Shown here: positions 25,200 through 34,031 of the stretch, piece after piece
How positions within the stretch are numbered: position 1 is the stretch's first letter
Layout of the letters: each line of letters begins with the position of its first letter
Assembly (NCBI GenBank): GCA_945861065.1
Contig: CAMASI010000003.1
Coordinates: 1 to 64,000 of the forward strand
DNA: 64,000 nt
Reading direction: 5' to 3'
Source: Klebsiella pneumoniae
GTDB lineage: Bacteria; Myxococcota_A; UBA796; GCA-2862545
The notes under the pieces: generated by a model
The model's database searches: none
Told to the model about the DNA's origin: nothing
Seen by the model: only the letters and a program-made list of their open reading frames with translations
Made by a program: the position numbers and the translations under genes

Positions 25200-26498
25200 T
25201 TATGTACCCACGCTGAGCAGGGTGTCTGAGGCGACTAGCCGACAGCGGTAGTAGGCGCCTGGCCCTGCGGTAAGACCTTCGTTTCTCAGGACAAATTCGA
25301 CGGGTCCCGCATCCACGACCACGTTGTAGACGTAGTAGCCGAGGCTTGTCGGGTTCGATCCTTGGCCAAGGGGTGTGACCTCGGCAGCCGCGACTTCAAC
25401 GTCCATAACGAGGTTGGCGGACGAGCCGGAGGTGGTGGTCCAGCAGTGTGCGCTGGCCATTTGGCCTTCCGTCAACGTCGTCGTCCAGACGTCCACGTCC
25501 TCAAGGGCACTGAGGGTCCCTTGAATCTGCCACACGTCGTGGTCTACATCCAGAAACTCCGTTGCGGAGCTGGCGGTGCCGGCGTCTTCGTTCGGTTCGA
25601 CCTCACTCTGCCAGGGCATTTCGCCGAAAGTCGGGTGGTCGTCACCGGCGTTCCACGTTCGTATCAGGTACGCACCCCACATTTCCGAGCCGCCGCCGCC
25701 GAGTGCGTCCGTCATCTCCAACGTCCACAACCCGGGCTCTGGCTCGAAGACGGACAGGACCGTGTCCCCGGACACGTCATCGAGCACGCCGGTGACTAGG
25801 TCGTTGTACTTCCACAACAAACGGTGCCGCAGGTCTGAGCCTGGCGTGTCGGCCCAACCGTAGACCTCGAGCGGTTGTCCGCCGGCTACGACGTCGACCA
25901 GCACGCTGTCGATGTCGCCAATCGTGTCGACCACGGTGCCGACAGAGACGCCGGTCGTGCCATCGGCCACGGTGACGGTCAGAGGTGCGGCCGTGGTGCC
26001 AGCTTCGACCACGGCGCCGCCAAACGGCTTGACGTTGAGGGTCAGCGGCCAGGCGGCGGCCGTCGTGGCGCCCGTATCGATCGGGTCTGACGCTTCGTCG
26101 ACTGTGACGATCCACCGATCGGCGCGAGGAAGGTACCCAATGAGCGCTACCTGCCCTGAGGCCAAGCCGCTTGCCGGGAAACCGTCAGACGCGGCCCAGG
26201 GTTCGCCGTTTCCCTGAGCCAAGCTGAGCGTGATGTCGGCGGCGGTGTCCGTGGTCACGTCCAATCGAATCCACTCTGGGCGCGGCGAGTCATAGGTCCA
26301 AGATTGAGAGCCCCCTGGCCACAACAATGTGGTTGCCGTGGTTCCAGTCTCGCCGAGGGGTGAAACGTCGGTCGTCATGGGCGGACAGTCCGTGCATCCG
26401 GGGGATGCATCTGTGTCTTTGTCTTTGTCTCCGCAACCCAGCAGAACGCTGATCGCGAGCACTGGGGCGGTCTTGCGGAACGATACGACGACGAACAT
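25200..26498 (-). CDS. Secreted lipoprotein, PPC-like beta domains
   Basis: The 432-residue product begins MFVVVSFRKTAPVLAISVLLGCG, a lipoprotein signal, followed by a charged DKDKDTD spacer and a short Cys pair (CTDCPP). The mature part looks all-beta, with segments such as WIRLDVTTDTAADITLSLAQ and EVEPNEDAGTASSATEFLDV. These resemble bacterial pre-peptidase C-terminal (PPC) domains found in secreted proteins. No catalytic motif is visible. It is followed two bases later by a lipase-like gene and is divergent from trpS across 76 bases that contain a CGGCGG/CCGCCG hairpin at about 26518-26538. Confidence 0.7.
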   Translation of the reverse strand: MFVVVSFRKTAPVLAISVLLGCGDKDKDTDASPGCTDCPPMTTDVSPLGETGTTATTLLWPGGSQSWTYDSPRPEWIRLDVTTDTAADITLSLAQGNGEPWAASDGFPASGLASGQVALIGYLPRADRWIVTVDEASDPIDTGATTAAAWPLTLNVKPFGGAVVEAGTTAAPLTVTVADGTTGVSVGTVVDTIGDIDSVLVDVVAGGQPLEVYGWADTPGSDLRHRLLWKYNDLVTGVLDDVSGDTVLSVFEPEPGLWTLEMTDALGGGGSEMWGAYLIRTWNAGDDHPTFGEMPWQSEVEPNEDAGTASSATEFLDVDHDVWQIQGTLSALEDVDVWTTTLTEGQMASAHCWTTTSGSSANLVMDVEVAAAEVTPLGQGSNPTSLGYYVYNVVVDAGPVEFVLRNEGLTAGPGAYYRCRLVASDTLLSVGT

Positions 26499-26574
26499 CC
26501 GACCGTCCTTATGAAATCGGCGGTGGGCACTGCCGCCGTCGTGTGTATATCGGGCCGTCTCGCCGGAGGGTGAC

Positions 26575-27567
26575 GTGGCGCGCGCGGTGACCGGAATCCA
26601 GCCGTCCGGGCAGATTCATGTGGGCAACTGGCTGGGCATGATCCGGCCAGCTGTTGCGCTACAAGACCGATTCGACGTATATTATTTCGTCGCGGATTGG
26701 CACGCGTTGACGTCGCAACCCGATCCGCAGGTGTTGCGCCAGACCACACGCGAAATCGTGGCGATCTTCCTCGCGTTTGGCCTGGATCCGTCGAGGGCCA
26801 GCCTGTTTTGCCAGTCGGACGTCCCAGAAGTGCACGAGCTGGCCTGGGTGCTCGGTACGGTGGTACCGACGGGCTTTATGGACCGGGGACATGCCGTCAA
26901 GGCGGCGCGTGAGGGCGGGCGTGACCCCAATGCGGCAACGTGGTGGTACCCCTTGCTGATGGCCGCCGACATCTTGTTGTACGGTGGCGCGGTGGTTCCC
27001 GTAGGCCAAGACCAGAAACAGCATGTGGAGATGGCCCGAGACATGGCCATCAAAATGAACGTTCGCTTTGGCGACGATACGTTGGTGGTTCCAGACGTCA
27101 GCATCCAGCAAAGTGTCGGCGTCGTCGTGGGCACGGATGGGCGCAAGATGTCGAAAAGTTATGGCAATACGGTTCCTGTTTTGGACAGTCCGAATCGGAT
27201 TCGTAAGGCGATCATGGGGATCAAGACGGATAGCCGTGGTGTAGACGAAGCGAAGGATCCTTCGACGTGCACAGTGTTTTCGCTGTTCAGCCACATCGCC
27301 CAGGTGGACGAGGTGGAGGCGTTGAGGGGTCAGTACCTGGCAGGTGGTTTTGGCTACGGCCATGCAAAGGAGTCTTTGGTGACGGTGATGGAACGAGAGG
27401 TCAGTGGACCGCGCGAGCGTTACAGCGCGCTGCTCGCAACACCGGGGGCGTTGGATGACGTCCTCGCGGCGGGTGCCGCCCGAGCAAGGGTAGCAGCGGT
27501 CAGCACCATGGAGCGGGTGCGCGAACGCGTCGGTTTATTTCCCCGGCGGCGCGGGAGCGGGTCATGA
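26575..27567 (+). CDS. trpS: Tryptophanyl-tRNA synthetase
   Basis: The 330-residue enzyme charges tRNA-Trp. It carries the class I signatures: TGIQPSGQIHVGNWLGMI (HIGH equivalent HVGN) and GRKMSKSYGNTVPVLDSP (KMSKS), with the tryptophan-pocket segments YYFVADWHALTS and VPVGQDQKQHVEMARD. Length is normal. The start is GTG at 26575 behind a good GGAGG site (about 26565). No T-box or attenuator-like leader is evident in the 76-base upstream gap. The stop overlaps the ATG of a sigma-factor gene, making trpS the first gene of a four-gene overlapping operon. Confidence 0.95.
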   Translation: MARAVTGIQPSGQIHVGNWLGMIRPAVALQDRFDVYYFVADWHALTSQPDPQVLRQTTREIVAIFLAFGLDPSRASLFCQSDVPEVHELAWVLGTVVPTGFMDRGHAVKAAREGGRDPNAATWWYPLLMAADILLYGGAVVPVGQDQKQHVEMARDMAIKMNVRFGDDTLVVPDVSIQQSVGVVVGTDGRKMSKSYGNTVPVLDSPNRIRKAIMGIKTDSRGVDEAKDPSTCTVFSLFSHIAQVDEVEALRGQYLAGGFGYGHAKESLVTVMEREVSGPRERYSALLATPGALDDVLAAGAARARVAAVSTMERVRERVGLFPRRRGSGS

Positions 27568-28631
27568 TGGATTTTGCGAGTATAGACCAAAGAAAGCCGG
27601 TCAATGAGCGGCTTACGGCAGAAGAAGAGAAGGAGATTGCCCGGCAGATTCGTCGGTGTGAGGCAGAAGCCCGCACCGCGATCAAGGGCATGAAGTCCGC
27701 TGAGGACATCCTTCGGCGCAAACCGGATCGCGCTGAGCGTACGCGCGCAGGCGCAGTGGACCGGCTTGAGGCGGCGGTCGAGGTCATCTGGAAGGAGGCC
27801 CGCACTTCGGTCGAGTTCAAACTGGTCGCGCGCCAGGCGAAAACGGCGTGGGCTCAGGCCGAAGCGCTGCGTTGGCAACTGGCCATGTCGGGTCGCCGCA
27901 TTGCGCACGGCGAGGCGCGCAAACTCGCGGGCCCGTTTATGGACGAAGAAGACTTGGTTCAAGAAGGCTACATCGGGCTGCTGCGGGCAGCCAAACGTTT
28001 CGATCCGGACCGCGGCATTCGGTTCAGCACCTATGCACGGTGGTGGGTCCGGGCGCAGATGACGCGCGCGATTGACCATACCGGTCGGCCCGTGCGTCTG
28101 CCGGGATGTGCGGTCGAGCAGACCCGCAACCTGCGCAAGGCGATCAAACGATTCGAGGCGGCCGGCGTCCCGTACGGGATTGCCGAGTTGGCGAGCGAGG
28201 TCGGTATCGACAAGGAGCGCGCAGAGTTGCTCCTGAGCCAAGGCAATACGATCAGCTTGGAACAGCCGGTGGACGATGGCCCGCGCCCGCGTCCACTCGA
28301 GCGGTTCTTGTCGGACATCGACGCGATTGCGCCTGACGGCGAAGCCATGGTCGCGCAAGAGCTGATGCGGATGCACGACGCCTTCGAGCGCGTGCTCACC
28401 GAGCGGCAGCGCTTCGTCCTGCGTCGGCGGTACGGCCTGGAAGACGGGGAGTTCCGAACGTTGTCCGAAGTGGGCAAGGAGATGGAACTTTCGCGCGAAC
28501 GGGTGCGCCAGATTGAGCGTGAAGCATTGATCCGCCTGCGTGAGTTGTCGCGGATTCGGGATCGCGTTGAAGAAAACGACGACGACGACGCCGAAGAGAT
28601 CCGTCGCATGTTCGGGCTTGCCGACGACTAG
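27564..28631 (+). CDS. Sigma-70 family RNA polymerase sigma factor (RpoD/RpoH type)
   Basis: The 355-residue protein has region 2 at about residues 100-170 (DEEDLVQEGYIGLLRAAKRF then GIRFSTYARWWVRAQMTRAI), a region 3 helix bundle, and region 4 with TLSEVGKEMELSRERVRQIE, the -35-binding helix-turn-helix. It therefore is a group 2/3 sigma rather than an ECF factor. The N-terminal 95 residues are a long charged helical stretch in place of a normal region 1.2, and the C-terminus ends in an acidic tail (ENDDDDAEE). It starts on the trpS stop (ATGATG; the ATG at 27567 is an alternative) and overlaps the next gene. It may control envelope genes such as the two that follow. Confidence 0.9.
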   Translation: MMDFASIDQRKPVNERLTAEEEKEIARQIRRCEAEARTAIKGMKSAEDILRRKPDRAERTRAGAVDRLEAAVEVIWKEARTSVEFKLVARQAKTAWAQAEALRWQLAMSGRRIAHGEARKLAGPFMDEEDLVQEGYIGLLRAAKRFDPDRGIRFSTYARWWVRAQMTRAIDHTGRPVRLPGCAVEQTRNLRKAIKRFEAAGVPYGIAELASEVGIDKERAELLLSQGNTISLEQPVDDGPRPRPLERFLSDIDAIAPDGEAMVAQELMRMHDAFERVLTERQRFVLRRRYGLEDGEFRTLSEVGKEMELSRERVRQIEREALIRLRELSRIRDRVEENDDDDAEEIRRMFGLADD

Positions 28632-30294
28632 AGCCTCCGGGCTGCTGACGCTGCTCGGACCGCTGTCTGTCGCCACGTTGGTGGCCGTCCTGTGCTGGTT
28701 CGCCCCTGCGCCTGCGCGTGTGGAGCGCGAGGCCGCCCGCGGTGGACGCGTGTTGAATGGTCGGCTGTTGGAGGCCGACGGAATCGCGCTTGAGCTGGCG
28801 GAATCGTTCGCCGCTGGTGTGCCTCCTGTGTTGGTCGTGGGCGCATCGTACGCCAACGCAGACATCGATCCGCTGCGGCTCGCCGAGGCGCTCGGCCGAC
28901 CGGAGGGCGACGTCGCCGTGGTGTCCATTCCGTCATCCGTTGGCGCGCACTGGTATGCGGTGCTCGCGCAACACGTGTGGCGGCTGGGGGTGCCGGGACC
29001 GGAACATGTCATTCTGATCGGGTCGGCGCAATCGCTTCTGCAAGTCGAACCCGCGACCGACGGCGCTTGGCTCGCCTTGTCCGAGCTAGGTGCGGACGCG
29101 GTCGTGGACCAAAAACTCGGCCGCTCCGACCCTTGGTTGAAAGAGCTTTGGGTAGGGCGCCAACGACTCCGTTCGTGGGTGGTGGACAGGATCGGTCATT
29201 TGGGGGTGATCGGTGTCAGCCCAGGCCTCGGTCGGCGACCGGATGCGATCCTTGCGCGTGCCTTCGCAGACGAACGCATGGACCCTGATCGTGTGTTGAG
29301 TCGTTGGGGGACTGGGCGTATTCGTAAGGGGTGGCGGTCAGACGACATTCCGACCGTGAAACAGAGTTTCGTGGGTTCCATTCGCGAGGTTGTCGTGTCG
29401 CACGGCGCGCGGCTGTCTGTGGTTCGCGTGCCGGTCTCCGAGCGGGTTCCCGACGGGTTGGGCGACGACATTCCGGCCGAGACCCTTGCCGAACTTCGTT
29501 CGCTGCTTGGCGACGATTGGGTGGACCTGTCCCGGATGGTTCCGGCCGAATGGGCGTTCGAAAATCTGGACCACCTCACTCCCGAGGGCGCGGAGCCTTT
29601 CAGCACGTTGTTGGGCTCGGTGTTGCGGAGGCCGAAAGGCGTGGACCTGTTTGGCCCAAACCCCTCTTCGAACGGCTGGGCTCTTCCGCCCCAGTGGTGG
29701 AGCTATGCGCCGCAAGAAACGTCGGTGTGGACGGGGCCCTCGGAGTGGTTGGCGGGCGGGTCCGCGTTCATTCCCGTCCAGCGCGAAGAACTCTCCGATC
29801 TCGCGACTCGGTTGATTCACCCGCGGGGCGCGCGCTGTTCTCCGTTGCGTGCGGTCAGTCCACAGGGGTCCGTTCGGCATGGGCTGCCCTGTTCGTTGCT
29901 TGGCAAACACCGCGGCTACACGTGCCACGGGCGAGACGGAATCACCTGGAACCCTCGGGGCGAGGGTCCGTGGACGGTGGCGGTCGAAGCCGACCGAGCC
30001 TGCGACGGGGCGGCGTGGTTGTACCCGTCAGATCGCATGGCGGCGTTGTGGTCGGAGGTGCCTGAGGGTGCCAACCAGTTGACCGTGACCGTCGCGTGGG
30101 CGGAAGCGGACATCGGTGCGGAGGTGCGGCTAACCGTCAATGACGAAGAACGGGCGCGGTTCCGGGTGACCGTCGATCCGGTGAATGTCCCCGTCGCGCC
30201 GATTTCGGCTCACGACCGCGTGGTCTTGTCGGTCGTCAACAGCGAGGGATGGGGCATGTTGACCTTAGCGTTGCTGTCGCGGGTCGACGGATGA
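28618..30294 (+). CDS. Membrane-anchored SGNH-like protein partnered with MBOAT
   Basis: A TTG start at 28618, inside the end of the sigma-factor gene, gives 558 residues beginning MPTTRASGLLTLLGPLSVAT, a signal anchor. The SGNH-like block PVLVVGASYANADIDPLRLA (residues about 70-88) and the late DHLTPEGAEPF block match the protein at 17667-18680. The C-terminal 200 residues add a beta-sandwich-like domain not found in that paralogue. The gene overlaps the MBOAT gene as ATGA. In alginate-type O-acetylation, an MBOAT membrane acyltransferase works with periplasmic SGNH proteins that place the acyl group on the polymer, and this pair fits that logic. Confidence 0.65.
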   Translation: MPTTRASGLLTLLGPLSVATLVAVLCWFAPAPARVEREAARGGRVLNGRLLEADGIALELAESFAAGVPPVLVVGASYANADIDPLRLAEALGRPEGDVAVVSIPSSVGAHWYAVLAQHVWRLGVPGPEHVILIGSAQSLLQVEPATDGAWLALSELGADAVVDQKLGRSDPWLKELWVGRQRLRSWVVDRIGHLGVIGVSPGLGRRPDAILARAFADERMDPDRVLSRWGTGRIRKGWRSDDIPTVKQSFVGSIREVVVSHGARLSVVRVPVSERVPDGLGDDIPAETLAELRSLLGDDWVDLSRMVPAEWAFENLDHLTPEGAEPFSTLLGSVLRRPKGVDLFGPNPSSNGWALPPQWWSYAPQETSVWTGPSEWLAGGSAFIPVQREELSDLATRLIHPRGARCSPLRAVSPQGSVRHGLPCSLLGKHRGYTCHGRDGITWNPRGEGPWTVAVEADRACDGAAWLYPSDRMAALWSEVPEGANQLTVTVAWAEADIGAEVRLTVNDEERARFRVTVDPVNVPVAPISAHDRVVLSVVNSEGWGMLTLALLSRVDG

Positions 30295-31667
30295 GCTTCG
30301 TCGACCCGGTATTTCCCCTATTCGTGCTCATCGCGTGGGCTGCTTTGCATGCGGCACCGACCCAACATCGGTGGATTCGGCTGGGCGCGAGTTGTCTGTT
30401 CTACGCGTACAGCGGTGTCTTTACCTTCGGATTGCTGCTGGTTTCCAGTCTCGTCAACTACGGCTTGGTCAAGCAGGTCGCCCGCGGCGGCACGATGCGC
30501 GGCTGGTGGCTTGGGTGGTCCGTGGTGGTCAATCTCGTGCCGCTCACGGTGTTCAAATTCACCGATTTCCTCGTATTGGAATTGGCGAGCGCAGGCGGGC
30601 CGCGGTTGGCAGCGCCTGATTGGGTGCTCCCACTCGGGATTTCTTTTTGGACCTTCCAGGCGATGGCCTGGACGATGGATGTGGGTCGCGGAGACGGTCG
30701 GGCGCCCAAGAACCTCGTCGAATACTTATTATTTCACACGTGGTTCCCTCAGCTTGTTGCGGGTCCCATTGAACGCGCTTCGCGGATGCTGCCGCAATTT
30801 GAGCGATTTGTGCCCTTGGGCTGGGCCGCGACCCGCGTCGGCATTTCGCTCGCGCTGTGGGGGGCGTTCAAGAAGGTCGTCGTGGCCGATAGCCTGGGTC
30901 CGTATGTGGACAAGGTGTTCGCCCGGTCGGAGCCGGGTGCGCCACTGCTGGCGGTGGCGGGCTTGGCGTTCATGGTTCAGGTGTACGCGGATTTCTCCGG
31001 GTACACCGATATTGCTCGCGGCGTCAGTGCGTTGTTTGGGGTGACACTTTCCGAGAATTTCAAGAGACCTTGGTTAGCGGCGTCCACACCGGAGTTTTGG
31101 TCTCGTTGGCATGTGACCATGACCACATGGATTCGCGATTACGCCTTGGGTCCCTTTCTTGGCGTAGGACCCCCGTCGAGAATTCGGGAAGCCGTTGCGG
31201 TGGTCGGCGTACTGTTGCTGATGGGCGCGTGGCATGGTGCGGGTTGGAACTACCTTGTGTTCGGTTTGTGGCACGCGTTTTGGATGCTTCTGTGGTCATG
31301 GAGCGGTGTACGCCCACCGGCTGGGGGGTGGCGTAGGGTCCCATTCGTCGTCTTTCATCATGTCGTCGTGGGGTGGTTCGGCGCCTTGTTGTTCCGCGAG
31401 CCGGACCCGTTCCGGCTTGCGCGGACGTTGACGGGGTCATGGTCGCCGTTGCCTTCGGACTTGGCGGCGATGGGTACGTTGTTGGCGTTGGCGGTGGCCG
31501 GGGGATGCGCCGTGGCGTTTGCGGAAAAACAGGAGGGGTGGTTGACGCGGCTAGCGGTACGGGAATGGGAGCGGCCCGTTCGTGTGACAGGATGGGCCGT
31601 GGCCGTGGGGGCGGTGTTTGTTTTTGGGAATGAAATGGGGTCGGATTTCGTTTACTTCAAGTTTTAG
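30291..31667 (+). CDS. MBOAT-family membrane O-acyltransferase (AlgI-like)
   Basis: From the ATG at 30291 the product is 458 residues with about ten hydrophobic segments. It has the family motifs LPLGISFWTFQAMAW, FHTWFPQLVAGPIERASRML, VYADFSGYTDIARG, FWSRWHVTMTTWIRDY and MGAWHGAGWNYLVFGLWHAFW. The two histidines in the last motif (His315, His328) correspond to the conserved, catalytically implicated MBOAT histidines. The protein should carry acyl groups across the inner membrane to an exported polymer, with the preceding SGNH-like protein as probable periplasmic partner. The start overlaps the preceding stop as ATGA; the frame is open a little upstream but without a better start. Confidence 0.92.
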   Translation: MSFVDPVFPLFVLIAWAALHAAPTQHRWIRLGASCLFYAYSGVFTFGLLLVSSLVNYGLVKQVARGGTMRGWWLGWSVVVNLVPLTVFKFTDFLVLELASAGGPRLAAPDWVLPLGISFWTFQAMAWTMDVGRGDGRAPKNLVEYLLFHTWFPQLVAGPIERASRMLPQFERFVPLGWAATRVGISLALWGAFKKVVVADSLGPYVDKVFARSEPGAPLLAVAGLAFMVQVYADFSGYTDIARGVSALFGVTLSENFKRPWLAASTPEFWSRWHVTMTTWIRDYALGPFLGVGPPSRIREAVAVVGVLLLMGAWHGAGWNYLVFGLWHAFWMLLWSWSGVRPPAGGWRRVPFVVFHHVVVGWFGALLFREPDPFRLARTLTGSWSPLPSDLAAMGTLLALAVAGGCAVAFAEKQEGWLTRLAVREWERPVRVTGWAVAVGAVFVFGNEMGSDFVYFKF

Positions 31668-31717
31668 TTTGCGACGTCGCCCGCAAAGGTGTGCGATTTC
31701 GCCCAACGGAACGGTTG

Positions 31718-33067
31718 TCAGGGTTTGGCCCCGCCCGTTTCCGACACCCACGGGTCGTCGGCTGTGAAGAATCGTCCGTCCGGTCCGGCTGGAACTGCGA
31801 GGTCGCCGAAGTTCGGGTCCGCATGCACACAGTGCTGCCCGAGGCTGTCGAACTCGCGGTCGGCGGCCTCGTCCACGGCATGCACGGTGCACTCGCCAAC
31901 GACGAATCCGAGCGGCGACCACGCATCCAGACCGACATCGGCGTCAGCGAGCACGACGTCGTCAATCGTGCCCTCCATGCCGCCGTCTCCTCCCGCTTCG
32001 ATCGCGGCCTGGCGCGCGCCGATCACGGTGAGACGCGACAAGCTGACGTCGGACCAGGCCTTCGTCGCGTGAAGATAGAGCCCGGAATCACCCGCGTCGA
32101 TGACCACGTTGTCTTCGACAATCAACCCAGACAGGCCAAGACCCCAGCCGTCTGTCAGGTGGAAGCCGTTCGAGCGAGTGGCGAACACCAGGTTTCCCCG
32201 CAACTCAGCCGGGCTCGCAATCTCAATGCCCCAGTTCGTATTGAACACGACGTTACGCGCCACAAGCACGCTGCCGATGCGGTCCTTGATGTTGATCCCG
32301 TCGTGCTTGCCCGACAGGGGGTGGGTGCAGTCGTGCACGAGATTGTTCTCGATAACGACGACCTCGTGGGCGTCCATGTCCTCCCCTTCGGAACCGCCGA
32401 TATAAATACACTCGCCGGATTGGTCCCACACGTGGTTGTTGCGAACCACGAAGGACGAAGACCGATGGCCAGAGCGGGAAGCGTAGTCTAGGGAGATCGC
32501 CGGCGTCCCGTCATTCGCGTGAACGAGGTTGTTTTCGATCACGACGTAGTCTCCCGCCCACCAGTAGATCCCTTTGTTCTTGCTCTTCGTGACGTCAAAG
32601 CCGCGTACGGTGATGCGGCTCTGCACGACGCCTTCGTAGGCCGTGAGCACGCCGGGAACGGCGGCCCGGGCTTCGGCGGCGTCGACCCAACCTCCCGACG
32701 TTCGGCGAACGTGATGGCCGTCGAGCACGATCCGGTTTGGTCCGGTGTCGGTGCGGTCAATGTCGAGCGCGTCAGGCCAAACGTCGCCAGCATCGAACAC
32801 CACGAGCACGTGTCCAGAGGCGACGTCATCGTCAAGCACAGACCAGTCAGGTACGGCCCAGGGTTTGCCCTCTGAGCCGTCACCACCGGAGGCGTCGGCG
32901 TCGACGTACCGAACCACACGGGCCACAGGGTCCACGGTCGGCTCCGCAAGAGGCAGGCACTGGCACGGCGTGCACTCGCCGCCATCGCAGATCGTCACGC
33001 CGTGGCCATCGGCACACGGACACGACTCGGACGGTGTTGGACACCCAATCAGAAAGAGCGCAAACAT
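31718..33067 (-). CDS. Right-handed parallel beta-helix lipoprotein
   Basis: With the start at 33067 the product is 449 residues, opening MFALFLIGCPTPSES, a very short lipoprotein signal. A Cys-rich segment follows (CPCADGHGVTICDGGECTPCQC). The body is a parallel beta-helix with the repeated VIENNLVHxxDG pattern (DYVVIENNLVHANDG, SSFVVRNNHVWDQSGECIYI, EVVVIENNLVHDCTHPLSGK, LIVEDNVVIDAGDSGLYLHA). Such folds often bind or cleave polysaccharides, but no lyase residues can be assigned. It begins 7 bases after the stop of the upstream lipoprotein gene. The longer ORF start at 33133 would bury the signal peptide and was not used. Confidence 0.8.
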   Translation of the reverse strand: MFALFLIGCPTPSESCPCADGHGVTICDGGECTPCQCLPLAEPTVDPVARVVRYVDADASGGDGSEGKPWAVPDWSVLDDDVASGHVLVVFDAGDVWPDALDIDRTDTGPNRIVLDGHHVRRTSGGWVDAAEARAAVPGVLTAYEGVVQSRITVRGFDVTKSKNKGIYWWAGDYVVIENNLVHANDGTPAISLDYASRSGHRSSSFVVRNNHVWDQSGECIYIGGSEGEDMDAHEVVVIENNLVHDCTHPLSGKHDGINIKDRIGSVLVARNVVFNTNWGIEIASPAELRGNLVFATRSNGFHLTDGWGLGLSGLIVEDNVVIDAGDSGLYLHATKAWSDVSLSRLTVIGARQAAIEAGGDGGMEGTIDDVVLADADVGLDAWSPLGFVVGECTVHAVDEAADREFDSLGQHCVHADPNFGDLAVPAGPDGRFFTADDPWVSETGGAKP

Positions 33068-33074
33068 GGCCGAC

Positions 33075-33836
33075 CTAGGGGTCGAAGTGGACCATGACGT
33101 CAAACTGGTAGTAGCCAGAGACGAGTTTCCCATCGGTATCTTGGATGGACGCCAGATCGAGGGGGGCGTCCTCGTCGATCTCCATGGCTTCGTCTACGCT
33201 CCATGCCTCAAAGTACAGCGTGTCCTCGGAATCGAGGTCGGCAGACAAGAACTGCCCGCCGATCACCGTGCTGTAGGGGTTGCCATCGCCTGTCCATTCG
33301 GTCACGGTCGAGGAGGGCAGGCCGCCGACGGTCACGCCCCAGCCATGGCTCGCATCCGACCAGGCGTCGAACGGGTCCATGCCACCAAAAGCCGGGTCCG
33401 CCGGATCGAAACCGTTTTCGATGCAGGTCGAGTACCCGGTGGGCGTGGATTGGGGGATGTGAAAGCCGAAGGGGTAGCCGTCGTCGATGGCGAATTGTTC
33501 GCCGGTGCTTCCGTCCGTTTCGATGAAGACGTAGCAACAAACCTCGTCGTTGCAGCTTCCGGTGTAATCGGTCGAGCGGAACTCAAGGTAAAATAGCGAC
33601 GGCAACTCGTCGCCTCCGTCGAGGACCGGTACCACCGTCTCTGTGGTCGCGTCGTAGCCGAACCAGCCGCCGACGCTGTACTCCATGATCTCCGTCAACT
33701 CTTCCTCCCCTGTGTCGGTGGCGGAGTCCGACGTGCTGGAGGTTGAGCCTGTCAAAAATGGGTCGAGGGGATCAGAATCGTCCGTTCCACCGCAGGCGAT
33801 ACAAACCAAACAAAAGAAACCCAGGTATTCCCGCAT
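33075..33836 (-). CDS. Hypothetical secreted lipoprotein
   Basis: The start at 33836 has a strong GGAGG five bases upstream and gives MREYLGFFCLVCIACGG, a lipoprotein signal, followed by an acidic Ser/Thr/Asp linker (residues about 20-45). The mature 200 residues are rich in Tyr, Gly, Asp and aromatic residues with a Cys cluster (GSCNDEVCCYVF). They look all-beta; no known domain was recognised. It precedes the beta-helix lipoprotein gene in the same unit, so both may be surface proteins acting together. Confidence 0.75.
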   Translation of the reverse strand: MREYLGFFCLVCIACGGTDDSDPLDPFLTGSTSSTSDSATDTGEEELTEIMEYSVGGWFGYDATTETVVPVLDGGDELPSLFYLEFRSTDYTGSCNDEVCCYVFIETDGSTGEQFAIDDGYPFGFHIPQSTPTGYSTCIENGFDPADPAFGGMDPFDAWSDASHGWGVTVGGLPSSTVTEWTGDGNPYSTVIGGQFLSADLDSEDTLYFEAWSVDEAMEIDEDAPLDLASIQDTDGKLVSGYYQFDVMVHFDP

Positions 33837-34031
33837 GAATCCTCCATGGCTTCGCCGCCATGACATGCCGATTGCCCAACCAATCGACCCAGTGAACGCA
33901 TGAGGTGTACCCGATCCGCGGTCCGGGCGCCGGGGCAAAGACGTCGGGGGAGATTTTTCGGCGATTGTCGCCCGTGCTCGGACCCAGTACAACGTCCGAC
34001 CCTGCCCGCGACGGGCGAAAACGGAGTTTCG

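Noticed and set aside
26499-26574. T-box or trp attenuator leader for trpS
   Set aside because: The gap is only 76 bases with one small hairpin; there is no specifier loop, T-box sequence or Trp-codon leader peptide.
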